From contig NZ_JABBPE010000022.1 of assembly GCF_012927455.1 (NCBI RefSeq), positions 32,081-96,080 on the forward strand: a DNA stretch of 64,000 nucleotides. Direction: 5' to 3'. The notes under the pieces were generated by a model, which saw nothing but the letters and a program-made list of their open reading frames with translations, did no database searches and was not told the DNA's origin. A program made the position numbers and the translations under genes. Positions 36,918 to 46,283 of this stretch are shown here, piece after piece. The stretch comes from Polaromonas sp. GTDB lineage: Bacteria; Pseudomonadota; Gammaproteobacteria; Burkholderiales; Burkholderiaceae_C. Each line of letters starts with the position of its first letter. The stretch's first letter is position 1.

Positions 36918-37595
36918 ATGGCGAATCCAGCGCTTTTTCAGTTCAACCTTCCGAAGTCGGGTCGCCCCAGCGAAATCACGATCGCACAACCCTGGTATCC
37001 AGGCATTCAAAAGTACTGGCCAACCTGCACCACCAAGCGTTTGGTCGATCCCATATTTGGCATCGTGGCAGTGGTCATTCACGCCACAGCCGGTGCGTCT
37101 TCTGAAGGCGCCATTTCGGTCATGAAGAAGCCCGCAGATGCAGCGTCATTTCACTGGCGGGTTCCCGACGAGGACGAAGCGCAACACGGCCACCTGGTTT
37201 GGGCCTGCGTGCCGGAAGCACTGGCGGCCTGGCATGTGCGCAATGCCGTCGCACACGCTGACGTTAACAAGGGTGCAAAAAAGGTCAACCACTGGTCCTT
37301 GGGCATAGAGGTCGTGAACGCTCAGAAGGACGATCCATTTTCTTCGTGGCAGCTTGAAGCAGCGGCACGAATCGTTCGCTACTGCTGGGCAAAATACCCT
37401 CGGCTCGTGCACGTTATCTCTCATGCCAAGCTCGATCCAGGCAGAAGGAGCGATCCGGGCGAGAATTTTGACTGGCTGCGATTCAGGGACCTGGTGCTCC
37501 ATGGTGCAGACGAGGCCATGCCGGCGCTTGTGGCTGCGGCCACCCCGGCCGCAAAGATAAAGACCAGGGCTGCAGCCGGATGCTGTGACGGCTAA
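36918..37595 (+). CDS. N-acetylmuramoyl-L-alanine amidase (Amidase_2 type)
   Basis: This 225-residue protein matches the zinc-dependent amidase_2/PGRP fold. The first zinc histidine is in VVIHATAGASSEG, followed by SFHWRVPDEDEAQ, WHVRNAVAHADVNKGAKKVN, NHWSLGIEVVNAQ and the C-terminal ISHAKLDPGRRSDPG with the second histidine and the catalytic/zinc aspartate pattern. There is no signal peptide, so it may act in the cytosol like AmpD, in muropeptide recycling, or be a lysin remnant. The ATG follows CGGAGACAAGC, a good binding site. The last 25 residues (Ala/Lys-rich) are atypical. No phage genes are nearby. Confidence 0.85.
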   Translation: MANPALFQFNLPKSGRPSEITIAQPWYPGIQKYWPTCTTKRLVDPIFGIVAVVIHATAGASSEGAISVMKKPADAASFHWRVPDEDEAQHGHLVWACVPEALAAWHVRNAVAHADVNKGAKKVNHWSLGIEVVNAQKDDPFSSWQLEAAARIVRYCWAKYPRLVHVISHAKLDPGRRSDPGENFDWLRFRDLVLHGADEAMPALVAAATPAAKIKTRAAAGCCDG

Positions 37596-37841
37596 TCCGC
37601 CAGCGCAATGTCGCCTGAAAAAGCGTCATCACCGTCTGTCTGTCGCCAAAGAACAAAGTGCATCGGTCGGAGCATCCGTTGGTCCGACCCCCCGCCACCT
37701 TAACGCAAACCACTGCAAGCCCCCATGCACCAAGCCTCCGCACAACGCCGCGACCACGACCCTTTATTCATCTCCAGCAGGGCGGACTGCAAATCACGGG
37801 CCTGCCCGGTGACGCCAGGGCGGCAAAGTTAGCCGGTAGCC
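37596..37841. other. Intergenic gap, no gene seen
   Basis: About 245 bases between the amidase and the EamA exporter gene. No gene, tRNA or convincing hairpin was recognised. It contains two short near-repeats around CATCGGTCGGAGCATCC (37662-37680) and GTTGGTCCGACC with possible pairing, without a T-run. Confidence 0.4.
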
Positions 37842-38684
37842 ATGCCAGCCAATCTTTACGCCTTAGGTGCCATCGCGCTGTGGGCCACGCTGGCCGCGCT
37901 CGGCGTGTCGCTGCGCCATATTCCGCCGTTTTTGCTGACCGGCATCGGGTTGCTGACCGGCAGTCTGCTGGCGCTGCCTTTTGTGCTCAGAGACCAACGG
38001 GCCTGGAAAATACCGGCGACGACGCTGGCGCTGGGCGTGTACGGCCTGTTTGGTTTTCACTTGCTGCTTTTCATCGCGCTGCGCCATGCACCGCCGGTAG
38101 AGGCCAATCTGGTCAACTACCTGTGGCCGCTGTTCATGGTGGTGCTGGCGCCGCTGTTGCTGGTGGGCGTGCGGCTGCGTGGCATGCATGTGGTGGCGGC
38201 GCTGTTAGGCTTTGCCGGCGCGGCCGTCGCCATTTTGGGGGCCAGCCAAAGCGCAGCGGGCCAGGGCGGCTGGTCCTGGGGCTACCTGCCTGCCCTGGGC
38301 TCGGCGCTGATCTGGGCCAGCTATTCGCTGCTGAGCCAGCGCGTTGCGGCCTTTCCGACCGCCGCGATCGGCCTTTTCAGTTTGGTTTCGGGCTTGTTGT
38401 CGCTTTTATGCCACTGGGCGTTGGAGCCGTCGGTGTTGCTGTCAAGCCACGACTGGCTGCTGTTAACGCTGATGGGATTGGGCCCGCTAGGCGCTGCGTT
38501 TTTCCTGTGGGACAAGGCCCTCAAAGGTGGTGATGCGCGGCAGATCGGCATCCTGAGCTACCTCACGCCGCTTGGCTCGACGGCGCTGTTGTTGCTGGTG
38601 AGCGGACGCGCGCTGAGCTGGAGTATTGGCCTGGCCGCGCTGATGATCATGGGCGCGGCCGTGCTGGGCACGCGTGCGCGCTAA
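37842..38684 (+). CDS. EamA/DMT-family exporter (YddG-like)
   Basis: This is a ten-helix drug/metabolite transporter. The 280-residue product consists of two tandem EamA domains of about 130 residues each: YALGAIALWATLAALGVSL begins the first and LGSALIWASYSLLSQRV the second. FGFHLLLFIALRHAPPVEAN, LVNYLWPLFMVVLAPLL and the C-terminal LSYLTPLGSTALLLLVSGR are the conserved segments, all closest to YddG, which exports aromatic amino acids. Substrate specificity cannot be read from the sequence. It lies alone between the amidase and the PBP genes. Confidence 0.9.
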   Translation: MPANLYALGAIALWATLAALGVSLRHIPPFLLTGIGLLTGSLLALPFVLRDQRAWKIPATTLALGVYGLFGFHLLLFIALRHAPPVEANLVNYLWPLFMVVLAPLLLVGVRLRGMHVVAALLGFAGAAVAILGASQSAAGQGGWSWGYLPALGSALIWASYSLLSQRVAAFPTAAIGLFSLVSGLLSLLCHWALEPSVLLSSHDWLLLTLMGLGPLGAAFFLWDKALKGGDARQIGILSYLTPLGSTALLLLVSGRALSWSIGLAALMIMGAAVLGTRAR

Positions 38685-38815
38685 CGAACAGACGGGCCAA
38701 CAGCTCCACCCAATAATGCGGGACTCTGCGTCGGATGATTTGTCAGAAAAATGAACTTTTTCGCCAAAATTCTGCGGTTTGCACCAGAATCAATACAGGC
38801 TGAAAAGGGATTATC

Positions 38816-41800
38816 TTGACATTCGGACACTCCCGCGAAATGGCAGTTCTGCTGCTGAAAAAAATCACGCCTCGACATGGGGGCAGGTGGCTGCTGCTGA
38901 TCGGCCTGCTGGTGCTGCTGGTGCTTGCCGGGCGCCTGGTCAGCAACGAGGTGCGTACGTCCGAGCGGCAGGCGCGTTACCTGGCTGAACTCGGTCGTGA
39001 GCTGACCTTCAAGCCCGAACCCGGGCCGAGTCCGGCGATTCGTTTCCCGCACTCGGGCCCCTACGACGAACGGCTGGGCTACAGCCAGCTTCCGGCCTTT
39101 ACCCAACGCCTGACCAAGCAGGATTTTCTGATTACCCAACAAGCCCGCATTTCGCCGCGGCTTGCCGCGCTCGACGACAAAGGGCTCTCACTGGCTTACC
39201 GGGAAAAGACACAGGCCGGCCTTGACTTGCTCGACTGCAACCGGCAACCGCTGTACGCCGAGCGTTATCCGGAACGCAGCTATGCGGATTTCGCGTCGCT
39301 GCCGCGCTTGCTGGTGGATGCCCTGCTGTTTATCGAGGACCGTGAGCTGCTGACCACGCGCTACCCGATGCACAACCCGGCGCTGGACTGGAGCCGTTTT
39401 GGCCGGGCCTTGTCCGACCAGGTGATCCATGTGGTTGACAAATCGCACCCGGCACCCGGCGCCAGCACGCTGGCCACGCAGATCGAAAAATACCGCCACT
39501 CGCCAGGCGGGCGTACCTCCTCGCCCCAGGACAAGCTGCGGCAGATGGCTTCGGCCTCGGTGCGGGTCTACCTGGACGGCGAGAACACGCTGCCGGCGCG
39601 TCAAAAGATCCTGTTGGACTATCTCAACACCGTCCCGCTGGCAGCCAAGCCCGGCTTTGGCGAGATCCATGGCATGGGCGACGGTCTGTGGGCCTGGTAC
39701 GGTCGCGATTTTGACGAGGTCAATCAGCTGCTTGATAGCAACGCCAGCGAGGCGGCCGACGACCCGCTGCGCCGCCGCGCCGAGGCCTTCAAACAGGCGC
39801 TGTCGCTGCTGATCGCGCAGCGCCGGCCGTCGCACTACCTGCGAGAGGGCGCCGCCGACCTGGCGCAGTTGACCGACAGTCACCTGAGGGCGCTGGCCGC
39901 CGCCGGCGTGATACCGGCTGCGCTGCGCGATGCGGCCTTGCCGGTCAAGCTCGCCCTGCAGCAGGCAACCGAGAACGGCCCGCCTATTTCGTTTGTCACG
40001 CGCAAGGCCGTCACAGCACTGCGCGGCCAGCTTTCAGGCTTGCTGCAGGTCAACAATCTTTACGATCTGGACCGTCTCGATCTGAGCGCCAGCAGCACCC
40101 TCAATGGCGACATGCAACGCGCCGCGACGTCGGCGTTGCGCCAGCTCAAAAAACCGGCCGATGCCAAGGCGGCGGAACTGTACGGGCGCAACATGCTCAG
40201 CAGCGGCGATGACCCGAGCAAGCTGATTTTCAGCTTCACGCTGTTCGAGCAGCGCGGCGGCGCCAATTTGCTGCGCGTGCAGACCGACAACTTCGACCAG
40301 CCTTTCGACATCAACGAGGGCGCACGGCTCAACCTGGGCTCCACCGCCAAACTGCGCACGCTGATCACCTACCTCGAAATCATTGCCGAGCTGCACCAGC
40401 GCTACGCCAGCCTGCCGCCCAAGGAACTGGCGCGGCTGCCGGTGGACAAGGAGAACGTCCTGAGCGTCTGGGCGCTAGCTTACCTGGCGCAGGCTCAGGA
40501 CCGGGGCTTGCCGGCGATGCTGGAGGCCGCGATGGAGCGGCGCTACTCGGGCAGTCCGGGGGAAGGCTTTGCCACCGGCGGCGGCGTGCAGACCTTCTCG
40601 AATTTCGATGCCAGCGAAAACTCCCGGGTGATCACGGTGCGTGAAGGCTTGCAGCAATCGGTCAACCTGGTGTTTGTGCGGCTGATGCGCGATGTGGTGC
40701 GGCACTACAAATTCAAACTGGCCGGCGGCGGCGTTGACGCGCTGGAGTCAGAAGAAGGACCGCGCCGGCAACAGCTGCTGTCCCGCTTTGCCGACAAGGA
40801 AGGGCGCAATTTCATGGTGCGCTTCTACAAGAAATACCATGGCAAATCGCCCGAGCAAGCGCAGCAGCTGTTGCTGGGCAAGCGGCTCCCGGTGCCGGCA
40901 CGGCTGGCCACGGTGTTTCGCAGCATCGCGCCGCAGGCCGACCTGGCGCAGTTCTCGGCCTTCATGCGCCAGCGATTTCATGAGGACGAGCTGTCGGACG
41001 CCAAGCTGGCCGCGCTTTATGCACAGTACGGGCCCGACAAATTTTCTCTGGCCGACCGCGGCTACATCGCTGGCGTTCATCCGCTGGAATTGTGGTTGCT
41101 CGGCTTTCTGCGCCAGCAGCCTGCCGCTACCTTGACGCAGACGCTGGCTGCCAGCGTAGATGCGCGCCAGGAGGTCTACGCCTGGTTATTCAAGACGCGC
41201 AACAAGAACAAGCAGGACAAACGCATCCGGCAAATGACGGAAGAAGAAGCTTTTGTAGAGATTGGCCGCGCCTGGCGCCGCCTTGGTTACCCTTTCGAAT
41301 CGCTCACGCCTTCTTATGGCAGCGCGCTCGGTTCCTCGGGCGACCGCCCCGCCGCGCTAGCGGAGTTGATGGGGATCGTGGTGAACAAAGGCATGCGGCT
41401 GCCGCTCAGGAAATTGCAAAGCCTGGATTTTGCGCAGGGCACGCCTTATGAAACGCATTTTGAAAACAACGCCCTGGCCGGCGAGCGTTTGCTACCGGTA
41501 GCGATCGCCGACCTGGTGCGCCGTTCCCTGGTGGACGTGGTGGAAAACGGCACGGCCAGACGCCTCAAGGGCGGTTTGCGGCCAACCAATGGCAAGCCAA
41601 TAGAGGTGGGCGGCAAGACCGGCACCGGCGACCACCGCTTTGAAACCTATGGGCCGGGCGGCAGACTGCTGTCCACGCGCATTGTGAGCCGCTCCGCCAC
41701 CTTTGTGTTCTTGATGGGAGACCGCTTTTTCGGCACCATGACGGCCTATGTGCCAGAGCCCTATGCGGCCAGGTACAAGTTCACCAGCGCGATTTCGGTG

Positions 41801-41884
41801 CAACTGCTGAAATCGCTGACGCCTACGCTGATTCCCATGATGGACGCAGCCGGCAGCGACAATAAGCTGGCCTGCCGGCGCTGA
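38816..41884 (+). CDS. Large bifunctional class A penicillin-binding protein
   Basis: This is a transglycosylase/transpeptidase-type peptidoglycan synthase of 1022 residues. An N-terminal membrane anchor (GGRWLLLIGLLVLLVLAGRL) is followed by a GT51 domain with LLFIEDRELLTTRYPMHNPA (about 172-191) and GASTLATQIEKY, variants of the classical EDxxFxxHxG and GGSTITQQ motifs. The transpeptidase part carries the serine motif GSTAKLR (about 507), SVN (about 614) and KTGTG (about 933). Long intervening regions make it bigger than PBP1a/1c. The TTG at 38816 is preceded by AAGGGA, so it is the chosen start; an ATG at 38840 is the alternative. No signal for its own regulation was seen. Confidence 0.85.
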   Translation: MTFGHSREMAVLLLKKITPRHGGRWLLLIGLLVLLVLAGRLVSNEVRTSERQARYLAELGRELTFKPEPGPSPAIRFPHSGPYDERLGYSQLPAFTQRLTKQDFLITQQARISPRLAALDDKGLSLAYREKTQAGLDLLDCNRQPLYAERYPERSYADFASLPRLLVDALLFIEDRELLTTRYPMHNPALDWSRFGRALSDQVIHVVDKSHPAPGASTLATQIEKYRHSPGGRTSSPQDKLRQMASASVRVYLDGENTLPARQKILLDYLNTVPLAAKPGFGEIHGMGDGLWAWYGRDFDEVNQLLDSNASEAADDPLRRRAEAFKQALSLLIAQRRPSHYLREGAADLAQLTDSHLRALAAAGVIPAALRDAALPVKLALQQATENGPPISFVTRKAVTALRGQLSGLLQVNNLYDLDRLDLSASSTLNGDMQRAATSALRQLKKPADAKAAELYGRNMLSSGDDPSKLIFSFTLFEQRGGANLLRVQTDNFDQPFDINEGARLNLGSTAKLRTLITYLEIIAELHQRYASLPPKELARLPVDKENVLSVWALAYLAQAQDRGLPAMLEAAMERRYSGSPGEGFATGGGVQTFSNFDASENSRVITVREGLQQSVNLVFVRLMRDVVRHYKFKLAGGGVDALESEEGPRRQQLLSRFADKEGRNFMVRFYKKYHGKSPEQAQQLLLGKRLPVPARLATVFRSIAPQADLAQFSAFMRQRFHEDELSDAKLAALYAQYGPDKFSLADRGYIAGVHPLELWLLGFLRQQPAATLTQTLAASVDARQEVYAWLFKTRNKNKQDKRIRQMTEEEAFVEIGRAWRRLGYPFESLTPSYGSALGSSGDRPAALAELMGIVVNKGMRLPLRKLQSLDFAQGTPYETHFENNALAGERLLPVAIADLVRRSLVDVVENGTARRLKGGLRPTNGKPIEVGGKTGTGDHRFETYGPGGRLLSTRIVSRSATFVFLMGDRFFGTMTAYVPEPYAARYKFTSAISVQLLKSLTPTLIPMMDAAGSDNKLACRR

Positions 41885-41925
41885 GCCTGGCAGCGTTTAA
41901 ACCGCCCCGCCCGCCCCCGCATTGG

Positions 41926-42120
41926 TCAATAGCGGTTGGGATTGTTCGGGCGGCGGTCATCGCGGTTGCGTACCCCATCGCCATCCCTGTCGCCATGGCC
42001 ACGGGCTGCGCCGGGGTAATGATCGGGCCGACCGCTGTCATACGGAACGGGATACGCCACGCAGCCTGACAGTGCGCTCAAACTGGTCAGCATCAGCACC
42101 AGTACGGCGAGTTTTTTCAT
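41926..42120 (-). CDS. Small lipoprotein with calcium-binding-like Asp repeat
   Basis: The 64-residue product has a lipoprotein signal peptide (MKKLAVLVLMLTSLSALSGC, lipobox ALSGC). Its mature part is short and very hydrophilic and includes DRDGDGVRNRDDRRPNNPNR, an EF-hand/thrombospondin type-3-like DxDGDGxxNxxD motif. An AAGGAGAAATCC leader gives a strong ribosome-binding site. Such small lipoproteins are frequent in Comamonadaceae. It converges on the PBP gene. The function is unknown; calcium binding is an inference from the motif. Confidence 0.9.
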   Translation of the reverse strand: MKKLAVLVLMLTSLSALSGCVAYPVPYDSGRPDHYPGAARGHGDRDGDGVRNRDDRRPNNPNRY

Positions 42121-42313
42121 GGATTTCTCCTTTGAACATTGAATCGTTCTAGGGCAGGCGAAGTTGCCAACTGAAGACCATTTAAGGCTCTACGCATGAC
42201 TGACGGGTGTCTGCCAGAAGCGCGACGCGTGAAGCTGGTTACAAGGTGTGACTTTTCGGCCCCTCGGCATACTGATCTGATTCCCCTGCGGCCGGGGCCC
42301 ACCGCCGATCCGG

Positions 42314-43522
42314 CTAGATTTTGATGTTCTGCGCCCACGCCAACGCCGACAGATGCGCCTGGTTTACATGCTCTGCCTTCAAAGACAGGGCCTGCGCAAA
42401 ATCGGCCGCACACCGGTCATCGCCCTCGCAGGCTTCCGCGAGCGCCAAAACCGGGGCGTACACGCCCTTGCGCTCAAGCAGCGCCTGCGCGACTGCCTCC
42501 GGCAATACCAACTGATCCAGTACTTCCTTGATGGGGCTTCCAAGCAAGCGATCAAGAAAGGAAAACATGCCGACCACAAACAGATTTTCCGCCTCCCGCC
42601 TGGTCAGAAAACCCTGGCCGAGCAATTCGGCAAACCGGCCGCGAATCATGGCCGCCTGCATCAGCGCAGGCGAAAAGCCCGTGGTGTGGGTTCTTGCCAG
42701 CAACATCAGGAGCCAGCGAAACATCGGTGCATAACCGAGCATTGCCACGGCGTGGCGCGGCGACTCGATTTCAACCTCCAGGCCAAAACCTGCCGAGTTG
42801 ATGTAACGCAGCAGCTTGTAGGAAAGGGTGACGTCGCTTTTCAGGACTTTTTCCAGGTGGCGGATGTCGGCATTTCCCTGCACCATATGCATCAGCTGCA
42901 GAATCTGCAGCGCTTGCGGACCGAGCTTGACCGTCTGCTTGATCTCGCGTGGCGCCAGGCAGAGATTTGCAAAAACGCCGGAAACACCTGCGCTAACGCA
43001 GGCATCGAATTCTTCCCACCCCGAAACATTGTCGACCACCACCCCAAGGGCCGGCTGCCTTTGCCTGGCGAAATAGCTGATTGCAGCCCGCTGCGGATGC
43101 TCAAAAGCCACCACGACGTAATTGACGTGGTAGAGCAGTGACTCGTTTTTTTTGCTGCCCAGGAAGTCGAGGTCGACATCACTCAGCGCCAAGCCAAAGC
43201 CGCGCTCGCGCAATGACGCAGCCAACGCCAAGCCGTCCGCATGCAGCAAATCGTTCTGCTTGAGGATCAGCACCGTGGCGTGCGCTGAGAGGCCGGCCAG
43301 CTCCTTGGCAAACAGAGCGACGGGGCTTGCCTTTAAAAAAAACAGGCCTGACCTGGTTTCGCCAGCCCGCCCCGCCAGCAGTGATATCAACTGACGTAAA
43401 GCCGCCTCATCTGCGATGTCGCTGTCTGCTTCGCTCTTCTGGAACGCCAGCGTATAGCCGATAAGGCGTTGCTGGGAGTCAAGCAGGGGTGCCCTGCAGA
43501 GATAACTGTTTTCGCTTGTCAA
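42314..43522 (-). CDS. HDOD domain signalling protein, second copy
   Basis: The 402-residue protein is a clear paralogue of the one at 6418-7617, alike from the first residues (YLCRAPLLDSQQRLIGYTL) to the end (HLSALAWAQNIKI against HLAALAWAQTIKL). It has the same degenerate EAL-like N-terminal half without catalytic motifs and an HDOD C-terminal half (LQILQLMHMVQGNADIRHLE, LSYKLLRYINSAGFG). Here it stands alone, 36 kb from the che cluster. A regulatory scaffold role is likely, but the partner is unknown. Confidence 0.85.
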   Translation of the reverse strand: MTSENSYLCRAPLLDSQQRLIGYTLAFQKSEADSDIADEAALRQLISLLAGRAGETRSGLFFLKASPVALFAKELAGLSAHATVLILKQNDLLHADGLALAASLRERGFGLALSDVDLDFLGSKKNESLLYHVNYVVVAFEHPQRAAISYFARQRQPALGVVVDNVSGWEEFDACVSAGVSGVFANLCLAPREIKQTVKLGPQALQILQLMHMVQGNADIRHLEKVLKSDVTLSYKLLRYINSAGFGLEVEIESPRHAVAMLGYAPMFRWLLMLLARTHTTGFSPALMQAAMIRGRFAELLGQGFLTRREAENLFVVGMFSFLDRLLGSPIKEVLDQLVLPEAVAQALLERKGVYAPVLALAEACEGDDRCAADFAQALSLKAEHVNQAHLSALAWAQNIKI

Positions 43523-43896
43523 ACTTTAACGCCAGGTTGGGAGAACAGGGTTGTTGCGCCATAGATCAAAAGCGCCAGCGGCGGGCCGGGAAAATTCGAA
43601 TAGAGAATGAGCCAAGTGGCTCATTCGATCGTCTGAATTATCCTCCTCGCGGATCTGACGTTGCCTTCAACACAAAGTTGTCACCACGGTAGCTTTTTGC
43701 AATGCACCAACCAGGTAGGGATACGCGCCTCACTCGCAGTTGCAAAAAAAAGCGCGCTCGGGCACTATTTCTGATCAGCTTGGGCATCTTTTCCCATACT
43801 TTTTTCCTCTTACTTGGTACCGTAATGTTGAAGTCGCCGTCATGATTCCCGGCGAATTTCGCATTCTTTCAACCCTGGAATCAAAAGGAGAATTTC
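43523..43896. other. Intergenic gap before a small lipoprotein gene
   Basis: These 374 bases lie between the divergently oriented HDOD gene and the small lipoprotein gene. No gene is seen. Near 43604-43626 the sequence GAATGAGCCAAGTGGCTCATTC forms a perfect inverted repeat (GAATGAGCCA / TGGCTCATTC), which could be an operator or a hairpin. The leader of the lipoprotein has a good binding site at 43885-43891. Confidence 0.5.
43604..43625. repeat. Perfect inverted repeat GAATGAGCCA / TGGCTCATTC
   Basis: Two 10-base arms separated by two bases lie about 85 bases before the HDOD start codon (43522) and about 270 before the lipoprotein gene. No T-run follows directly on either side, so an operator or mRNA hairpin is more likely than a terminator. 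Confidence 0.7.
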
Positions 43897-44037
43897 ATGA
43901 TCAAGCTTGCATACGTTGCTTTCACTGCCCTGATTCTGACTGCTTCGGGCTGTTCCTCCATGGGCGAAACCACCAGTTCTTCTGGTGATTCGACGAACTT
44001 GTCGCAGAGTCCGCTTTACAGTGGTGGAACCAATTAG
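43897..44037 (+). CDS. Very small lipoprotein (46 residues)
   Basis: A short gene: ATG at 43897 preceded by AAAAGGAGAATTTC, an excellent Shine-Dalgarno site. The product is MIKLAYVAFTALILTASGCS followed by a Ser/Thr/Gly-rich tail (SMGETTSSSGDSTNLSQ) ending LYSGGTN. It has a complete lipoprotein signal peptide with cysteine at residue 19 in the lipobox TASGC. The mature peptide is only 28 residues. Such entericidin-like or stress-linked small lipoproteins exist, but I recognise no family. The signal peptide and binding site together make it probable. Confidence 0.75.
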   Translation: MIKLAYVAFTALILTASGCSSMGETTSSSGDSTNLSQSPLYSGGTN

Positions 44038-44175
44038 CGGATAGTGGCAACTGGGCGCTGGCGTGCAATTAGGCCATCCGCGGTCGGGTTGATGGGCTTC
44101 ACGGCTCGCCGCTCTTGGCCGGTAAGAAACGTGCGGCGCCACAGCACGCTGCCTGACCCGAAAATATTGGAATAT

Positions 44176-44229
44176 TAGGCCTCTAGCCCATATTTTACGG
44201 GCGTAAGCAGCTATTCTTTTTATAGCAAA
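44176..44229 (-). repeat. Family A dispersed repeat between lipoprotein and ptsI
   Basis: Read on the minus strand: TTGCTATAAAAAGAATAGCT, then GCTTACGCCCGTAAAATATG, then GGCTAGAGGCCT. It lies 19 bases from the ptsI stop. Confidence 0.92.
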
Positions 44230-44247
44230 TCATACCGGTCCGCAAGC

Positions 44248-46023
44248 CTAAAGCAATGCGCCCGGCTCTTCGCTTTCCAGTACTTCCCGCGCCCACAGCT
44301 TGAGCTTGCCGGTGTCAGCGCGCAATACCTGCTGTTTGACCGCCAGGATCTGTGAAGGATGCATGGAAAAACTGCGCAGCCCCAGACCCAGCAACAGGCG
44401 CGTCAACCTGATGTCGCCGGCCATTTCGCCACACACGGTGACGCCTTTGCCTTGCCGCTGGCATTCGGTGATGGTGTCGGCAATCAGGCCCAGCACGGCC
44501 GGGTGACAGGGGTCGTACAGATGTGCGACCGACTCGTCAGCCCGGTCTATTGCCAGCGTGTACTGGATCAGGTCGTTGGTGCCTATCGACAGAAAGTCAA
44601 AATACTTCAGGAACAGCCTGAGCGTGAGCGCGGCCGCGGGGATTTCTATCATGGCGCCGAGACGTACCGGGCCGTAAGGCGTGCCGCGGTTGTCGAGTTG
44701 CGCGCGGGCGTGGTCGAGCAAAGACAGGGTCTGGCGGATTTCGCTGGCATGGGCCAGCATGGGCACCAGCAAATTGACCTGGCCGTAAGCGGCCGCCCGC
44801 AAAATGGCGCGCAGTTGGGTCAAAAACATGGGCGGGTCTGCCAGGCTCCAGCGGATCGCGCGCAAGCCCATGGCCGGGTTCAAATGGACGTCTTGCGCCC
44901 GGCCAGCGGGTTTGTCCAGGGGTTTGTCCGAACCGATGTCCACGGTGCGAATGGTGACCGGCAGGCCCTGCATGCCTTCAATGGCCTTGCGGTAAGCCAG
45001 GTACTGCTCGTTCTCGTCGGGCAGCTTGCCGTTGCGGCCCATGAACAGGAATTCACTGCGAAACAGCCCTACCCCCACTGCGCCGACCTTGACGGCGCCC
45101 AGCGTGTCATCGGGCAGCTCAATATTGGCCAGCAGTTCTATGCGTTGGCCATCCATCGTTATGGCAGGCGTGTGCTTGAGGCGGTTCAGCCGCTCGCGTT
45201 CGAGTTCGCCCTGGCGCTGCTGAAAACCGTATTCAGCCAAGATGATGGGTGAGGGGTCGACGATCAGCACACCGGCATCGCCGTCAATGATGACCCAATC
45301 ATCCTGCTGGATCAACTGGCTGGCACTGCGCGCACCGACCACCGCCGGAATGTCCATGCTGCGCGCCACGATGGCCGTGTGCGAAGTCTTGCCGCCCACG
45401 TCGGTGACAAAGCCGGCAAACAGGCTTTGCTTGAACTGCAGCATGTCGGCCGGTGCCACATCGTGCGCCACCAGCACCAGCGGCACATCCATGGTGTCGT
45501 CCAGCAGCAGATCCTGCTGCGACTGTTTGCGGCTGCCGCCGGCGCGCACGCCACCCTGCCCGGCCGGCTGCATCGGCGAGGCCGCGCCTTTCATGTGGCG
45601 CAAGATGCGCTCCACCACCTGCTCCAGATCGGCCTTGCGTTCGCGCAGGTACTCGTCTTCCATCTCGTCGAACTGGCGCGCGATCAGCTCGTACTGCGTG
45701 GTCAGCGCCCACTCGGCGTTGTAGTGCCGCTCGGCAATCCAGTGCTTCACCCCATTGATCAGCTGCTCATCCTGCAGCAGCATCAGGTGCACGTCCAGCA
45801 GGGCCGAAATTTCTTGCGGCGCATCCTTGGGCAGGTCGTGCTGCAAACGCGTGATCTCGTCCACCACGGCATTGCGCGAGACCCGGGCGCGCGCAATCTC
45901 TTGCTCTGTTTGGGAAGCATCAACAAAGTAATGCGTCACATCGCCAAGGCTGGACGCCACCAGCACGGCGCGGCCAATGGCAATACCGCGCGACACCGCC
46001 AGACCGTGAACCGAAAAAGTCAT
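44248..46023 (-). CDS. ptsI: Phosphoenolpyruvate-protein phosphotransferase (EI of the PTS)
   Basis: EI transfers phosphate from PEP to HPr. The 591-residue product has the N-terminal HPr-binding/phosphohistidine domain with VGGKTSHTAIVARSMDIPAV (active histidine near residue 213), and the C-terminal PEP-binding TIM barrel with GVGLFRSEFLFMGR, MIEIPAAAL, FLSIGTNDLIQYTL and CGEMAGD. A short Gln/Gly-rich stretch near residues 148-170 (SPMQPAGQGGVRAGGSRKQS) is an insertion compared with E. coli EI (575). The gene is separated from ptsH by 261 bases filled with two family B repeats. Confidence 0.96.
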   Translation of the reverse strand: MTFSVHGLAVSRGIAIGRAVLVASSLGDVTHYFVDASQTEQEIARARVSRNAVVDEITRLQHDLPKDAPQEISALLDVHLMLLQDEQLINGVKHWIAERHYNAEWALTTQYELIARQFDEMEDEYLRERKADLEQVVERILRHMKGAASPMQPAGQGGVRAGGSRKQSQQDLLLDDTMDVPLVLVAHDVAPADMLQFKQSLFAGFVTDVGGKTSHTAIVARSMDIPAVVGARSASQLIQQDDWVIIDGDAGVLIVDPSPIILAEYGFQQRQGELERERLNRLKHTPAITMDGQRIELLANIELPDDTLGAVKVGAVGVGLFRSEFLFMGRNGKLPDENEQYLAYRKAIEGMQGLPVTIRTVDIGSDKPLDKPAGRAQDVHLNPAMGLRAIRWSLADPPMFLTQLRAILRAAAYGQVNLLVPMLAHASEIRQTLSLLDHARAQLDNRGTPYGPVRLGAMIEIPAAALTLRLFLKYFDFLSIGTNDLIQYTLAIDRADESVAHLYDPCHPAVLGLIADTITECQRQGKGVTVCGEMAGDIRLTRLLLGLGLRSFSMHPSQILAVKQQVLRADTGKLKLWAREVLESEEPGALL

Positions 46024-46117
46024 TCAGTGTTCCAGACCATGGGTGAGCGAGGGCAGTGAAGTAGCGAAGCGAGGAGCGTGGAAGTTATGGACAAAGCGTC
46101 GAGTGGGAGCGCCAACG

Positions 46118-46283
46118 GCCGCCGCGCCGGGCCGCCCCAAGCAAGGGCCAGCCCCCCGGGGGGGCAGCGCAGTACACGAAGCAACAGGCGTGGGGGCCGC
46201 GAACGAAGCGCCGGGCCGCCCCAAGCGAAGTTCAGCCCCCTCGGGGGGCAGCGCAGTACGCGAAGCGACGAGCGTGGGGGCCA
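46118..46283 (-). repeat. Two tandem family B repeats between ptsH and ptsI
   Basis: Two type I units, at 46118-46198 and 46208-46283, fill most of the 261-base ptsH-ptsI gap. Read on the minus strand each begins GGCCCCCACGC and passes through CCCCCCGAGGGGG-type cores (the second has CCCCCCGGGGGGG). They create open frames on both strands that I reject as genes. The GC-rich hairpins could weaken transcription into ptsI. Confidence 0.92.
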
